Positions 1 to 5,948 of a DNA stretch of 11,891 nucleotides are shown here, in pieces; the stretch's first letter is position 1, and each line of letters begins with the position of its first letter. The notes under the pieces were generated by a model that did not search any database, was not told where the DNA came from, and was given only the letters and a program-made list of their open reading frames with translations. The translations under genes and the position numbers were made by a program. The stretch comes from Phycisphaeraceae bacterium. Its GTDB lineage: Bacteria > Planctomycetota > Phycisphaerae > Phycisphaerales > Phycisphaeraceae. The stretch is taken from positions 1 through 11,891 of the forward strand of contig JADZCW010000088.1 in NCBI GenBank assembly GCA_020851395.1. The letters run 5' to 3'.

Positions 1-1082
1 ACATTGCCCCGCCAGGGGTGGTCGAGCATGGCCCGCATGGCGCCGTTGGTGATGCCGGTGACCTGCTTGTTCATCTCGCGGGTGTACTTGTCCAGGAAGT
101 GATGCACGAGCAGCGGGATGTCGCTCTTGCGCTGGCGGAGCGGCGGCAGCTCGATCTTGACGACGTTGAGGCGGTAGAGCAGGTCCTCGCGGAACTGGCC
201 GGCCGCGACCATCTTGTCCAGGTCCTTGTTGCTGGCCGCGACGATGCGGACGTCCACGGGCCGCGGGTGCGTGTCGCCGACGGGCACGACCACGCGCTGC
301 TCCAGGGCCCGCAGGAGCGAGCTCTGCACGGCCACGGGGAGCGTCGAGATCTCGTCGAGGAAGAGCGTCCCGCCGTGGGCGGCCTCGAAGTAGCCGATCT
401 TGTCGCGGTGGGCGCCGGTGAACGCCCCGCGGCGGTGGCCGAAGAGCTCGGACTCGATCAGCGACTCGGGGATCGCCCCGCTGTTGACGGCCACGAAGGG
501 TTTTTCGCGGGTCAGGCCGTTGTAGTGGATGGCCCGGGCGATAAGCTCCTTGCCCGTGCCGGACTCGCCGATGATCAGCACGCTGCTCTTGACCATCGAG
601 AGCTTGCGGACCATCTCGAAGAGCTTGGCCATAGTCGGGGCCTCGCCGACGAGGTCATGGAAGCTGCTGCTGCGGGCGAGCTGCTCGGTGAGGACCTGCG
701 TGGTCCGGCAGGTCTCGCTGTACTCGAGCGCCCGTTGAACCTTGGAGAGAAGGTCATCGAACTTGACGGGTTTGAGCAGGTAATCCCACGCCCCGCGGCG
801 CAGGGCCCCCACCGCGTCGTCGACGGTGCCGAAGGCGGTGAGCATGACCACGGGCGTCTGCGGCTGGGCCTGGCGGATGCGGTCGAGCATGGACAGGCCG
901 TCCATCTCGGGCATGCGGACGTCACTGAGCACCAGGTCGACGGGCTGCTGGAGGGCCAGCTCATAACCGAGCTTGCCGTTGGCGGCCTGGAGGACGTTAT
1001 AGCCCTCGCCGGCGAGCAGCTCGGCCAGCGACTGCCGCAGGACGGTTTCGTCTTCCACGATGAGGATGGTTTTGTCAGGCAT
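1..1082 (-). CDS. NtrC-family sigma-54-dependent response regulator (C-terminus cut off by window edge)
   Basis: This is a two-component response regulator that would activate sigma-54 promoters after phosphorylation. The ATG at 1082-1080 starts MPDKTILIVEDE, whose acidic residues E10-D11-E12 form the receiver pocket. The phospho-acceptor is D54 in LSDVRMPEMDG, and the conserved lysine lies in LLKPVK. The AAA+ domain follows, with Walker A GESGTGKE, an intact GAFTGA loop (the sigma-54 contact), Walker B GGTLFLDE and the arginine-finger stretch FREDLLYRLN. About 360 residues are visible, ending in HPWRGN, so only the C-terminal Fis-type DNA-binding domain is missing. It begins 41 bases after the radical SAM gene on the same strand, so co-transcription is plausible. 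I see no strong ribosome binding site and no partner histidine kinase in the window. The family call is certain; the target genes are unknown. Confidence 0.95.
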   Translation of the reverse strand, partial: MPDKTILIVEDETVLRQSLAELLAGEGYNVLQAANGKLGYELALQQPVDLVLSDVRMPEMDGLSMLDRIRQAQPQTPVVMLTAFGTVDDAVGALRRGAWDYLLKPVKFDDLLSKVQRALEYSETCRTTQVLTEQLARSSSFHDLVGEAPTMAKLFEMVRKLSMVKSSVLIIGESGTGKELIARAIHYNGLTREKPFVAVNSGAIPESLIESELFGHRRGAFTGAHRDKIGYFEAAHGGTLFLDEISTLPVAVQSSLLRALEQRVVVPVGDTHPRPVDVRIVAASNKDLDKMVAAGQFREDLLYRLNVVKIELPPLRQRKSDIPLLVHHFLDKYTREMNKQVTGITNGAMRAMLDHPWRGN

Positions 1083-1123
1083 GCGTCTGTCGGAGCGGTC
1101 AGGGGCCGGGGGTCGTCACGTTC

Positions 1124-2368
1124 CTATCGCGCGGGCTGGACGTCGGCGTCGAGCAGCGGGATTTCCGGGCCGGTGATCTCGGCGTCGGTGAGGTAGCAGC
1201 CGGGGTCGGAGGCCCAGGGGTCGCCGGTGGCCAACTCGGCCCGGGCGCGCAGGCCGCCGCCGCAGATGGATTTGAACCGGCAGGTCCCGCAGCGGCCCTT
1301 GAGCAGCGACAGACGGTCCTTGAGGCCCGCCATGATCGGGTCGCTGGTGTCCTGCCAGATCTCGCTGAACTTCCGCTGCTTGACGTTGCCAAAGGTGCGG
1401 TACATCGAGAACTGGTCGGCGTGCACGTTGCCGTGGAAGTCGATGTTGGCGATGCCCACGCCGCTGGAGTAGCGCCCGCCGCCGTTCCAGCGGAGCATCT
1501 CGAGCACCTGGGCCGCTCGGGGATGGTTGTCGCGGAGCATGCGGAGGTAAAGGTAGACGCCATCGGCGGGCTGGTCGACGGTCAGCACCTCGACGCACTT
1601 GCCCTTGTTCAAGAGCGCCAACGATTGATCGAAGATGGCGTCGACGGCCTGCCGTGACATATCGGCGGTCAGGGCCATCAGCTCGCTGCCCCGCCCGGCC
1701 GGGCAGAGGTGGTAGAAGCAGACGCGGTCGATGTCCTGCTCGTCGATGAACGTGAAGAGTTTGTCCAGGTTCTCGTGCGTGTGGCGCGTCAGCGTCAGAC
1801 GCAGCCCGACCTTCTGCCCCACCGCCACGCAGTGCTTGAACCCCTCCATGGTCTTGTTGAACGCGCCCTTCATGCCGCGGAACTCGTCGTGCACGGCCGG
1901 GATGGCGCTGTCGAGGCTGATGCCGACGTAGGCGAACTTGTGGTCGAAGAGTTTTTGCGCGGTGGGCCGGTCGATCAGCGTGCCGTTGGTCGAGAGGACG
2001 ACGTGCAGGCCCTTGTCGCGGGCGTACGCGGCCAGCTCGAACACGTCCGGCCGGACCAACGGTTCGCCGCCGGAAAAGAGCACGGCCGGCACCTTGAACT
2101 GGGCCAGGTCGTCGAGCACGCTTTTCGCCTGTTCGGTCGAGAGCTCGTCGGGGTAGCGCTTGGCGGCCGAGTCGGTGTAGCAGTGGACGCACTTGAGGTT
2201 GCAGGTGCGCGTCAGGTTCCAGACGACGATGGGCCGGCGGGTCTTGGCGCTCTTGGCTACGGCCATGCGCTGATGCTCGGGCGGGTCGATCTGGGTGATC
2301 TTCCGGCCGTAGCGGTGCGGCGTGCTGGGGGTTTCGAGGCCGCCGTAGAGGACACTGACGTCGAGCAT
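1124..2368 (-). CDS. ahbC: AhbC/NirJ-type radical SAM protein (12,18-didecarboxysiroheme deacetylase)
   Basis: This is a radical SAM enzyme of tetrapyrrole synthesis. AhbC removes two acetate side chains from 12,18-didecarboxysiroheme to give Fe-coproporphyrin III; the related NirJ acts in haem d1 synthesis. The protein has 414 residues from the ATG at 2368. The open frame extends further upstream, but that part overlaps the preceding gene and looks non-coding. The [4Fe-4S]-SAM motif CNLKCVHC gives C56, C60 and C63, preceded by the family-typical PIVVWNLTRTC. SGGEPL is the SAM-binding glycine motif. The C-terminal SPASM-like cluster region holds C360, C363, C369 and C391, and the stretch HADQFSMYRTFGNV resembles NirJ/AhbC proteins more than AhbD. 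It starts 22 bases after the fused ahbA-ahbB gene, so the two form an operon. AhbC is favoured over NirJ because no other haem d1 genes are present here. AhbC, NirJ and AhbD are homologous, so the exact substrate needs a phylogeny. Confidence 0.85.
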   Translation of the reverse strand: MLDVSVLYGGLETPSTPHRYGRKITQIDPPEHQRMAVAKSAKTRRPIVVWNLTRTCNLKCVHCYTDSAAKRYPDELSTEQAKSVLDDLAQFKVPAVLFSGGEPLVRPDVFELAAYARDKGLHVVLSTNGTLIDRPTAQKLFDHKFAYVGISLDSAIPAVHDEFRGMKGAFNKTMEGFKHCVAVGQKVGLRLTLTRHTHENLDKLFTFIDEQDIDRVCFYHLCPAGRGSELMALTADMSRQAVDAIFDQSLALLNKGKCVEVLTVDQPADGVYLYLRMLRDNHPRAAQVLEMLRWNGGGRYSSGVGIANIDFHGNVHADQFSMYRTFGNVKQRKFSEIWQDTSDPIMAGLKDRLSLLKGRCGTCRFKSICGGGLRARAELATGDPWASDPGCYLTDAEITGPEIPLLDADVQPAR

Positions 2369-2390
2369 GGGGAACCTTGAGCAAAAAAGT

Positions 2391-3488
2391 TTAAGAACGT
2401 GGAGCCAAGGACTTCGCGTGGCCGTAGTCCGCCTCCCAGGCGGCGACCTCGGGTGTGAAGTATCGCACGCGCACCTTCTTGTACTCGCCGACCGTCCAGA
2501 GCGGACGGTAGTCATCGATGCCGGTGGCATGGCTGATGTTCATGAGCACGTCCAGGGCCTCCTCGCGGCTGCGCGCGTGGACCATGGTGTAGAGATTGTA
2601 GGGCCAGTCCGGGTAGCTCGGGCGCTGGTAGCAGTGGCTGACGGGGGCGAAGGTGGCCATCTGCGTGCCGACGGACTCGATCATGTCCGCGGGGACGTGC
2701 CAGACGCCCATGACGTTGGCTGAGAAACCCGCCTTCTGGTGCCGCAAGACCGCGGCGAAACGGCGCATCTGTCGGCGGGCGAGGAATCCCTGAGCCTCGC
2801 GCAGGAGCGCCTCAACCGAACAGCCCGCCTCTTTCGCCCAGGCCCCGAAGGGCTCGGTCACGAGCGGCAGGTCCTGCTGGAGCACGCGGATCATCGGTTT
2901 CTGCTGGTCCGTGACGGCCTGGCTCATCGCCACGGCCCGGTCGGCTTCGGTGAACGCCCCCCCCCCGGAAGTTGCGCCACGATTGGGCTCCACGAGCGGC
3001 GCGTCGCCACTTCCGAGGTCGTCTCCCTCGGCCATGTTCAGGCGCACGCCGATCTTGAACAGCCGCAGCGTCGGCAGCGGCCGGGTGACGGCGGCGCCGC
3101 TGAGCTTGTGCAGGCGGTCGAGCGTGGACATCAGCCCCAGTCGGCTGTCCGGCGGCACAGCCAGCGTGTACCAGAGCTGCATGCGGTCGTCCCGCCGGTA
3201 GCAGTGACTGACGCCCGGGTGCCGGCCGACGATCAGGGCCCCGGCGTCAACCTGGGCGTCGTCCTCGAACCCCGCGGCCACGAGCGTCGAGGCGTAGCCC
3301 AGCGCGGCCGTGTCGAAGATGGCCGAGACCTGCCGGATGATCTTCTGGTTCTCGCGCAGGTCGACCAGCCGAGCGATGACCTTGTCCTCGTCCATGCCCA
3401 GCGCCTGCCCGATCTGCACGAACGGACGGGTGACAAGCGGCACAGCCTGCTGGATGCGGTCGAGGATGAGCCGATCTATGCTGTCCAA
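2391..3488 (-). CDS. ahbAB: Fused siroheme decarboxylase AhbA-AhbB (NirDL-like)
   Basis: This protein decarboxylates siroheme to 12,18-didecarboxysiroheme, the step before AhbC. It is one polypeptide of 365 residues made of two homologous Lrp/AsnC-like halves. The first (about 1-152) carries SHCYRR at 94-99. The second (about 195-346) carries SHCYQRP at 284-290 followed by WPYNLYTMVH, which is characteristic of the AhbB/NirL side. A low-complexity linker (about 153-190) joins them. In many organisms these are two separate subunits, but fused NirDL forms are known. The start is a TTG at 3488-3486: a TGA lies five codons upstream, no other start falls between them, and GAGGGG sits eight bases before the TTG. 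The linker holds a 10-base G tract (coding strand) and an inverted repeat, described separately. AhbAB versus haem-d1 NirDL cannot be settled from sequence alone; the neighbouring radical SAM gene fits either. Confidence 0.85.
   Translation of the reverse strand: MDSIDRLILDRIQQAVPLVTRPFVQIGQALGMDEDKVIARLVDLRENQKIIRQVSAIFDTAALGYASTLVAAGFEDDAQVDAGALIVGRHPGVSHCYRRDDRMQLWYTLAVPPDSRLGLMSTLDRLHKLSGAAVTRPLPTLRLFKIGVRLNMAEGDDLGSGDAPLVEPNRGATSGGGAFTEADRAVAMSQAVTDQQKPMIRVLQQDLPLVTEPFGAWAKEAGCSVEALLREAQGFLARRQMRRFAAVLRHQKAGFSANVMGVWHVPADMIESVGTQMATFAPVSHCYQRPSYPDWPYNLYTMVHARSREEALDVLMNISHATGIDDYRPLWTVGEYKKVRVRYFTPEVAAWEADYGHAKSLAPRS
2957..3015 (-). repeat. G10 tract and inverted CGGAAGT repeat inside the ahbAB linker
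   Basis: On the plus strand CGGAAGTTGCG (2966-2976) and CGCCACTTCCG (3005-3015) form an inverted pair with one mismatch in 11. A run of ten C (2957-2966, ten G in the coding strand) sits next to the left arm. The core CCCCCGGAAGTT is identical over 12 bases to one of the repeats upstream of thyX. The whole structure falls within the linker codons between the two siroheme-decarboxylase domains, reading roughly GSGDAPLVEPNRGATSGGG. Confidence 0.7.
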
Positions 3489-3568
3489 AGACGCTGCCCC
3501 TCAAGACATCGGTGAAAAGATTGTGGCGTCTGGTTTTTCCCCGCTGATCCTCCACGAGACGTCGTTCT

Positions 3569-3597
3569 ATTATGCCACAAGCCCAGCTCAATTCACG
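3569..3597 (-). promoter_or_regulatory. Possible promoter for the ahbAB-ahbC operon
   Basis: Within the 139-base gap between the tRNA and ahbAB, the minus strand contains CATAAT (3574-3569), set in one of the few AT-rich patches of the region and about 80 bases before the TTG start. It would serve as a -10 box. The matching -35 region is poor (GTGAAT at about 16 bases spacing). I see no GG-N10-GC sigma-54 element here, which argues against the downstream NtrC-type regulator controlling this promoter directly. This is a weak, inferred call. Confidence 0.3.
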
Positions 3598-3627
3598 GGA
3601 ACCGGCCGAAATGACCTGAAAAACAAG

Positions 3628-3701
3628 TGGGCGATACAGGACTCGAACCTGTGACCCCATCCTTGTAAGGGATGTGCTCTAGCCAACTGAGCTAATCGCC
3701 C
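3628..3701 (-). tRNA. tRNA-Val (anticodon UAC)
   Basis: The minus strand folds into a complete cloverleaf of 74 nt. The acceptor stem is GGGCGAT/ATCGCCC with discriminator A. The D arm is GCTC...GAGC, the anticodon stem CATCC/GGATG with loop CTTACAA, and the T arm ACAGG-TTCGAGT-CCTGT. Loop positions 34-36 read TAC, giving valine. The 3' CCA is not encoded: the bases after the discriminator are CTT, so a CCA-adding enzyme is needed. It lies 21 bases after the thyX stop on the same strand, and a short T run (TTGTTTTT) follows its 3' end. Confidence 0.97.
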
Positions 3702-3722
3702 GATACACGAATCTCATCAGAT

Positions 3723-4610
3723 TTATAGGCCCATCTTGTTGCGTTTCTCTTCCCACTCGGCGTTCTCGCGCTTGTTGTCGCTGGCCAGCGGCTTGCCCGT
3801 CCGCAGGGCCTCGATCTCGAGACGCGTCATGTGCACGCCCTCAAACTCGTAGTCCAGGAACGCCTCGGCCACCACGGGCACGATCGGCTGGATCAGGGCG
3901 AACATCGCATAAGCGTAGTCGCGGATCTCCTGCTGGGCGTGGGCGTCCATGCGGAGCGAGAGGAAGTGCAGGATATTGTGAAGATCGCACTTCCAGTACC
4001 ACTCGGTGTAGATGCCCAGGGGCAGGCCGATGCGGGCCAACTCGCGGCTGACGCCCTTACCCAGAAGCTCCTCGTATTCCTGGTAGTGGGCCTCGGTCTT
4101 GGCCAGGTAATCCAGGAACTGCTGGGCGGTCATCTCGTCGACGGGCTCCTCGCCGCCCTGGCGGTTGAGCATCGACTGCTGGCGGACGTTGTCGACCGTC
4201 GGCCGATAGAAGCGGTCGGGCATCACCGAGTAGCGGGCGGAGTACTCGTTGACGTTGGCCGTGCGATGGCGGATCCACTGGCGGGCGATGAAGATCGGCA
4301 TGGCCACGTGGAACTTGAACTCGATCATCTCGAACGGCGTGGTGTGCCGGTGCCGCAGGAGGTAGCGGATCAGGCCGCGGTCCTCGTTGACCTTCTTCGT
4401 GCCGGCCCCGTAGGAGACGCGGGCGGCCTGGACGATGGCGCTGTCGGCCGTCTGGCCCTGCGGGACGAGGCGGGGCATGGCGTCAACCAGGGCGATCAGC
4501 CCGTGGTCATGGACCTTGACCTCCCAGCGGGCGGCCCCGTCCATCACGTCGTAGGTCGGGCTCTCGAACGGCTTCTTCTGGATCTGGATGTGACTGAGAT
4601 CAACTGGCAT
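3723..4610 (-). CDS. thyX: Flavin-dependent thymidylate synthase ThyX
   Basis: This enzyme makes dTMP from dUMP using methylene-tetrahydrofolate, FAD and NADPH; it replaces ThyA in many bacteria. The protein has 295 residues, a little longer than many family members. The diagnostic ThyX motif RHR-x7-S is present as RHRTANVNEYS at 114-124. Other family-typical blocks are RHRHTTPFE, which precedes it, and the later SRELARIGLPLGIYTEWYWKCDLHNILHFL (only partly quoted in motif terms here: the DLHNILHFL block near residue 210 contributes to the dUMP/FAD site). The start at 4610-4608 (MPVDLSH) is chosen because the frame begins with a plausible lead into the domain. A second ATG eight bases upstream is out of frame. 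The only Shine-Dalgarno-like sequence is a G-run that belongs to the repeat cluster just upstream, so repeat folding might affect translation (inference). tRNA-Val follows closely on the same strand. Confidence 0.95.
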   Translation of the reverse strand: MPVDLSHIQIQKKPFESPTYDVMDGAARWEVKVHDHGLIALVDAMPRLVPQGQTADSAIVQAARVSYGAGTKKVNEDRGLIRYLLRHRHTTPFEMIEFKFHVAMPIFIARQWIRHRTANVNEYSARYSVMPDRFYRPTVDNVRQQSMLNRQGGEEPVDEMTAQQFLDYLAKTEAHYQEYEELLGKGVSRELARIGLPLGIYTEWYWKCDLHNILHFLSLRMDAHAQQEIRDYAYAMFALIQPIVPVVAEAFLDYEFEGVHMTRLEIEALRTGKPLASDNKRENAEWEEKRNKMGL

Positions 4611-4622
4611 GCGGCCATGATA

Positions 4623-4708
4623 CCCCCCGGAAGAGGTTTCGGGGATCGGCCAATTTCGCGAGCCAAATGATCACTTCCGGGGTAACTTCCGGGGGACACT
4701 TCCGGGGG
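4623..4708 (-). repeat. Cluster of short CTTCCGGGG repeats: three direct copies plus one inverted copy
   Basis: The gap between the cupin stop and the thyX start holds three tandem copies of (A)ACTTCCGGGG(G) on the plus strand, with ACTTCCGG beginning at 4673, 4685 and 4698 (spacing 12 and 13). An inverted copy, CCCCCCGGAAG, lies at 4623-4633. In the minus-strand transcript the three CCCCCGGAAG copies come first and CTTCCGGGGGG follows just before the thyX start, so any one of the three could pair with the inverted copy. This could be a REP-like element, an attenuator or terminator after the cupin gene, or a structure covering the thyX ribosome binding site. The repeats are plain in the sequence; the function is inferred. 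Confidence 0.75.
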
Positions 4709-5083
4709 TCACTGCGGCTCGATAATCGTCCGCCGCTGGGGCGAGGAGAAGACGACAAGCAGCCGGGCCTCGACGGCGCCGCGGTTGATGGCCTGGTGCT
4801 TGAGGTTGCGGGGGATCAGGATGGCCTCGCCGGCGGCGACGACGGAGTTGGGAGCACCCTCGACGACGTGGTCCACCTCACCGCTCAGGACATACAGCAC
4901 CTCCTCGCAGTCGGGGTGGCGGTGCAGCGGATTGCGCCCGCCGGGCGGGATGGCGGTGATGGCCATCGATAGCTCCTGCGCGCCGTTAGCGGCTTGGCTG
5001 GTCAGCCAGTGGATCGCTCCGTGCGGGTACGCCTCCTTGGGGCATTCGCTCAGCCGCATGGTCTTGATCTGGGGCTCAGGCAT
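4709..5083 (-). CDS. Single-domain cupin protein
   Basis: This is a small cupin of 124 residues, likely a metal-binding beta-barrel sugar isomerase, epimerase or binding protein. Cupin motif 1 is visible as PLHRHPDCEEVLYVLSG, giving metal ligands H54, H56 and E60 or E61. Motif 2 is GEAILIPRNLKHQAIN, giving H96. All predicted metal ligands are present, so it should be functional. The start is the ATG at 5083-5081, which overlaps the end of the upstream TIM-barrel gene by eight bases. A good ribosome binding site, GGAG, sits six bases before it inside that gene, so the two are probably translationally coupled. The position as third gene of a Gfo/Idh-TIM-barrel operon suggests a role in the same sugar conversion. 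The exact substrate cannot be read from the sequence. Confidence 0.9.
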   Translation of the reverse strand: MPEPQIKTMRLSECPKEAYPHGAIHWLTSQAANGAQELSMAITAIPPGGRNPLHRHPDCEEVLYVLSGEVDHVVEGAPNSVVAAGEAILIPRNLKHQAINRGAVEARLLVVFSSPQRRTIIEPQ

Positions 5084-5948
5084 GAGGGGCTCCGGTGAAG
5101 CGCCCCAGGTGTGCCAACGTCCGGCGGACGACCTCGAGCACGGAGTCGTCGTAGCCAGCGAGCTTGTCCTGGGGGGCGAACTGGGGGTAGTGGGGATCGA
5201 TGGTGATCACGCCGTCGAAGCCAGCCTCGCGCAGCGTGCGGATCAGTTGCTCGTGGGGCACGTCGTCATGGCCGGGCAGGGCCATGCTGGCGAACCCGCC
5301 GTCGGGGGTGGCCCGGGCGCCCTTGACGTGCACCTGAGCAACGTGGCCGCGAAGGGAATCGAACACGCCCTGGGCCCAGGGCACCTCACCCGCCCGCCAG
5401 CCGTTGACGATGTCCCAGTTGACTTTGAGGTTGGCCGGCACACCGCGGCGCATCAGGTCGCCCAGCTCGGCGCAGGTGCTCGTGAGCGTCGGCGGCTCGT
5501 TCTCGATGATCAAGGTGCGCCCAGCGGGTCGGCAGAGCTCGGCCAGCTCGCTGAGGAATGCGGCGTTGTCGGCCCGGTCCGCTTCCCCGATGGCGCGGCC
5601 GGTGGGACGCTTGAAGCTGTAGACCCGCACGCTGGGCGCGTCCATCATCGCCGCGAGTTCCGCCAGGTGAGTGACGCGCTCGCGCATGGCCTGGCGGTAT
5701 GCGACATCGGCCGGGTCGTAGGGGCCGTTCAGAACGTTGACGCCCCAGCTCGCGACACAACCGACCTTTAGTCCACGCGACGCCACGGCCGATCGGACCT
5801 GCTTGGCCGCCTCGCCTGTCAACGTGTCGACGTTGTGCTCACCGATCCGGCTGCGCAGGTCGATCGTCGTCAGGCCCAGTCCCGCCAGGGCGTCGAGCGC
5901 CTCCTCGAAGGGACGGGACAGGATGTCAGTGAAGGCGGAGAAGATCAC
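5076..5948 (-). CDS. Sugar phosphate isomerase/epimerase-like TIM-barrel protein (AP endonuclease 2 fold)
   Basis: This is a xylose-isomerase-like TIM-barrel protein of 290 residues, of the family that includes IolE, IolI and D-tagatose 3-epimerase relatives. Likely metal-binding positions, numbered from the GTG start, are E149 in LIIENEPP, D179 in VNWDIVNGW, H207 in QVHVKGA, and D251 or H253 in ITIDPHY. The start is placed at the GTG 5948-5946. It overlaps the TGA of the preceding oxidoreductase gene (GTGA arrangement) and has GGGGAG ten bases upstream. The open frame reaches further upstream, but those residues are low-complexity and overlap the oxidoreductase. Members of this family commonly sit beside Gfo/Idh enzymes and isomerise or epimerise keto-sugar or inositol intermediates. 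The fold assignment is strong; the substrate is unknown. Confidence 0.88.
   Translation of the reverse strand: MIFSAFTDILSRPFEEALDALAGLGLTTIDLRSRIGEHNVDTLTGEAAKQVRSAVASRGLKVGCVASWGVNVLNGPYDPADVAYRQAMRERVTHLAELAAMMDAPSVRVYSFKRPTGRAIGEADRADNAAFLSELAELCRPAGRTLIIENEPPTLTSTCAELGDLMRRGVPANLKVNWDIVNGWRAGEVPWAQGVFDSLRGHVAQVHVKGARATPDGGFASMALPGHDDVPHEQLIRTLREAGFDGVITIDPHYPQFAPQDKLAGYDDSVLEVVRRTLAHLGRFTGAPHA

Noticed and set aside
18..1196. A 392-codon plus-strand open frame at the left edge
   Set aside because: It is the antisense of the response regulator, whose receiver and AAA+ motifs are unmistakable on the minus strand; the product is low in motif content and rich in G, L, V, D, H.
2369..2530. 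A longer start for the radical SAM protein (54 more residues)
   Set aside because: The added residues overlap the ahbAB coding region out of frame and look like a shifted translation; the ATG at 2368 fits the usual protein start and leaves a normal 22-base gap.
2739..3515. A 258-codon plus-strand open frame opposite ahbAB
   Set aside because: It is the shadow of the fused siroheme decarboxylase gene; no domain or ribosome binding site supports it.
3831..4670. A 279-codon plus-strand open frame opposite thyX
   Set aside because: It is the antisense of thyX, where the RHR-x7-S motif fixes the true strand and frame.
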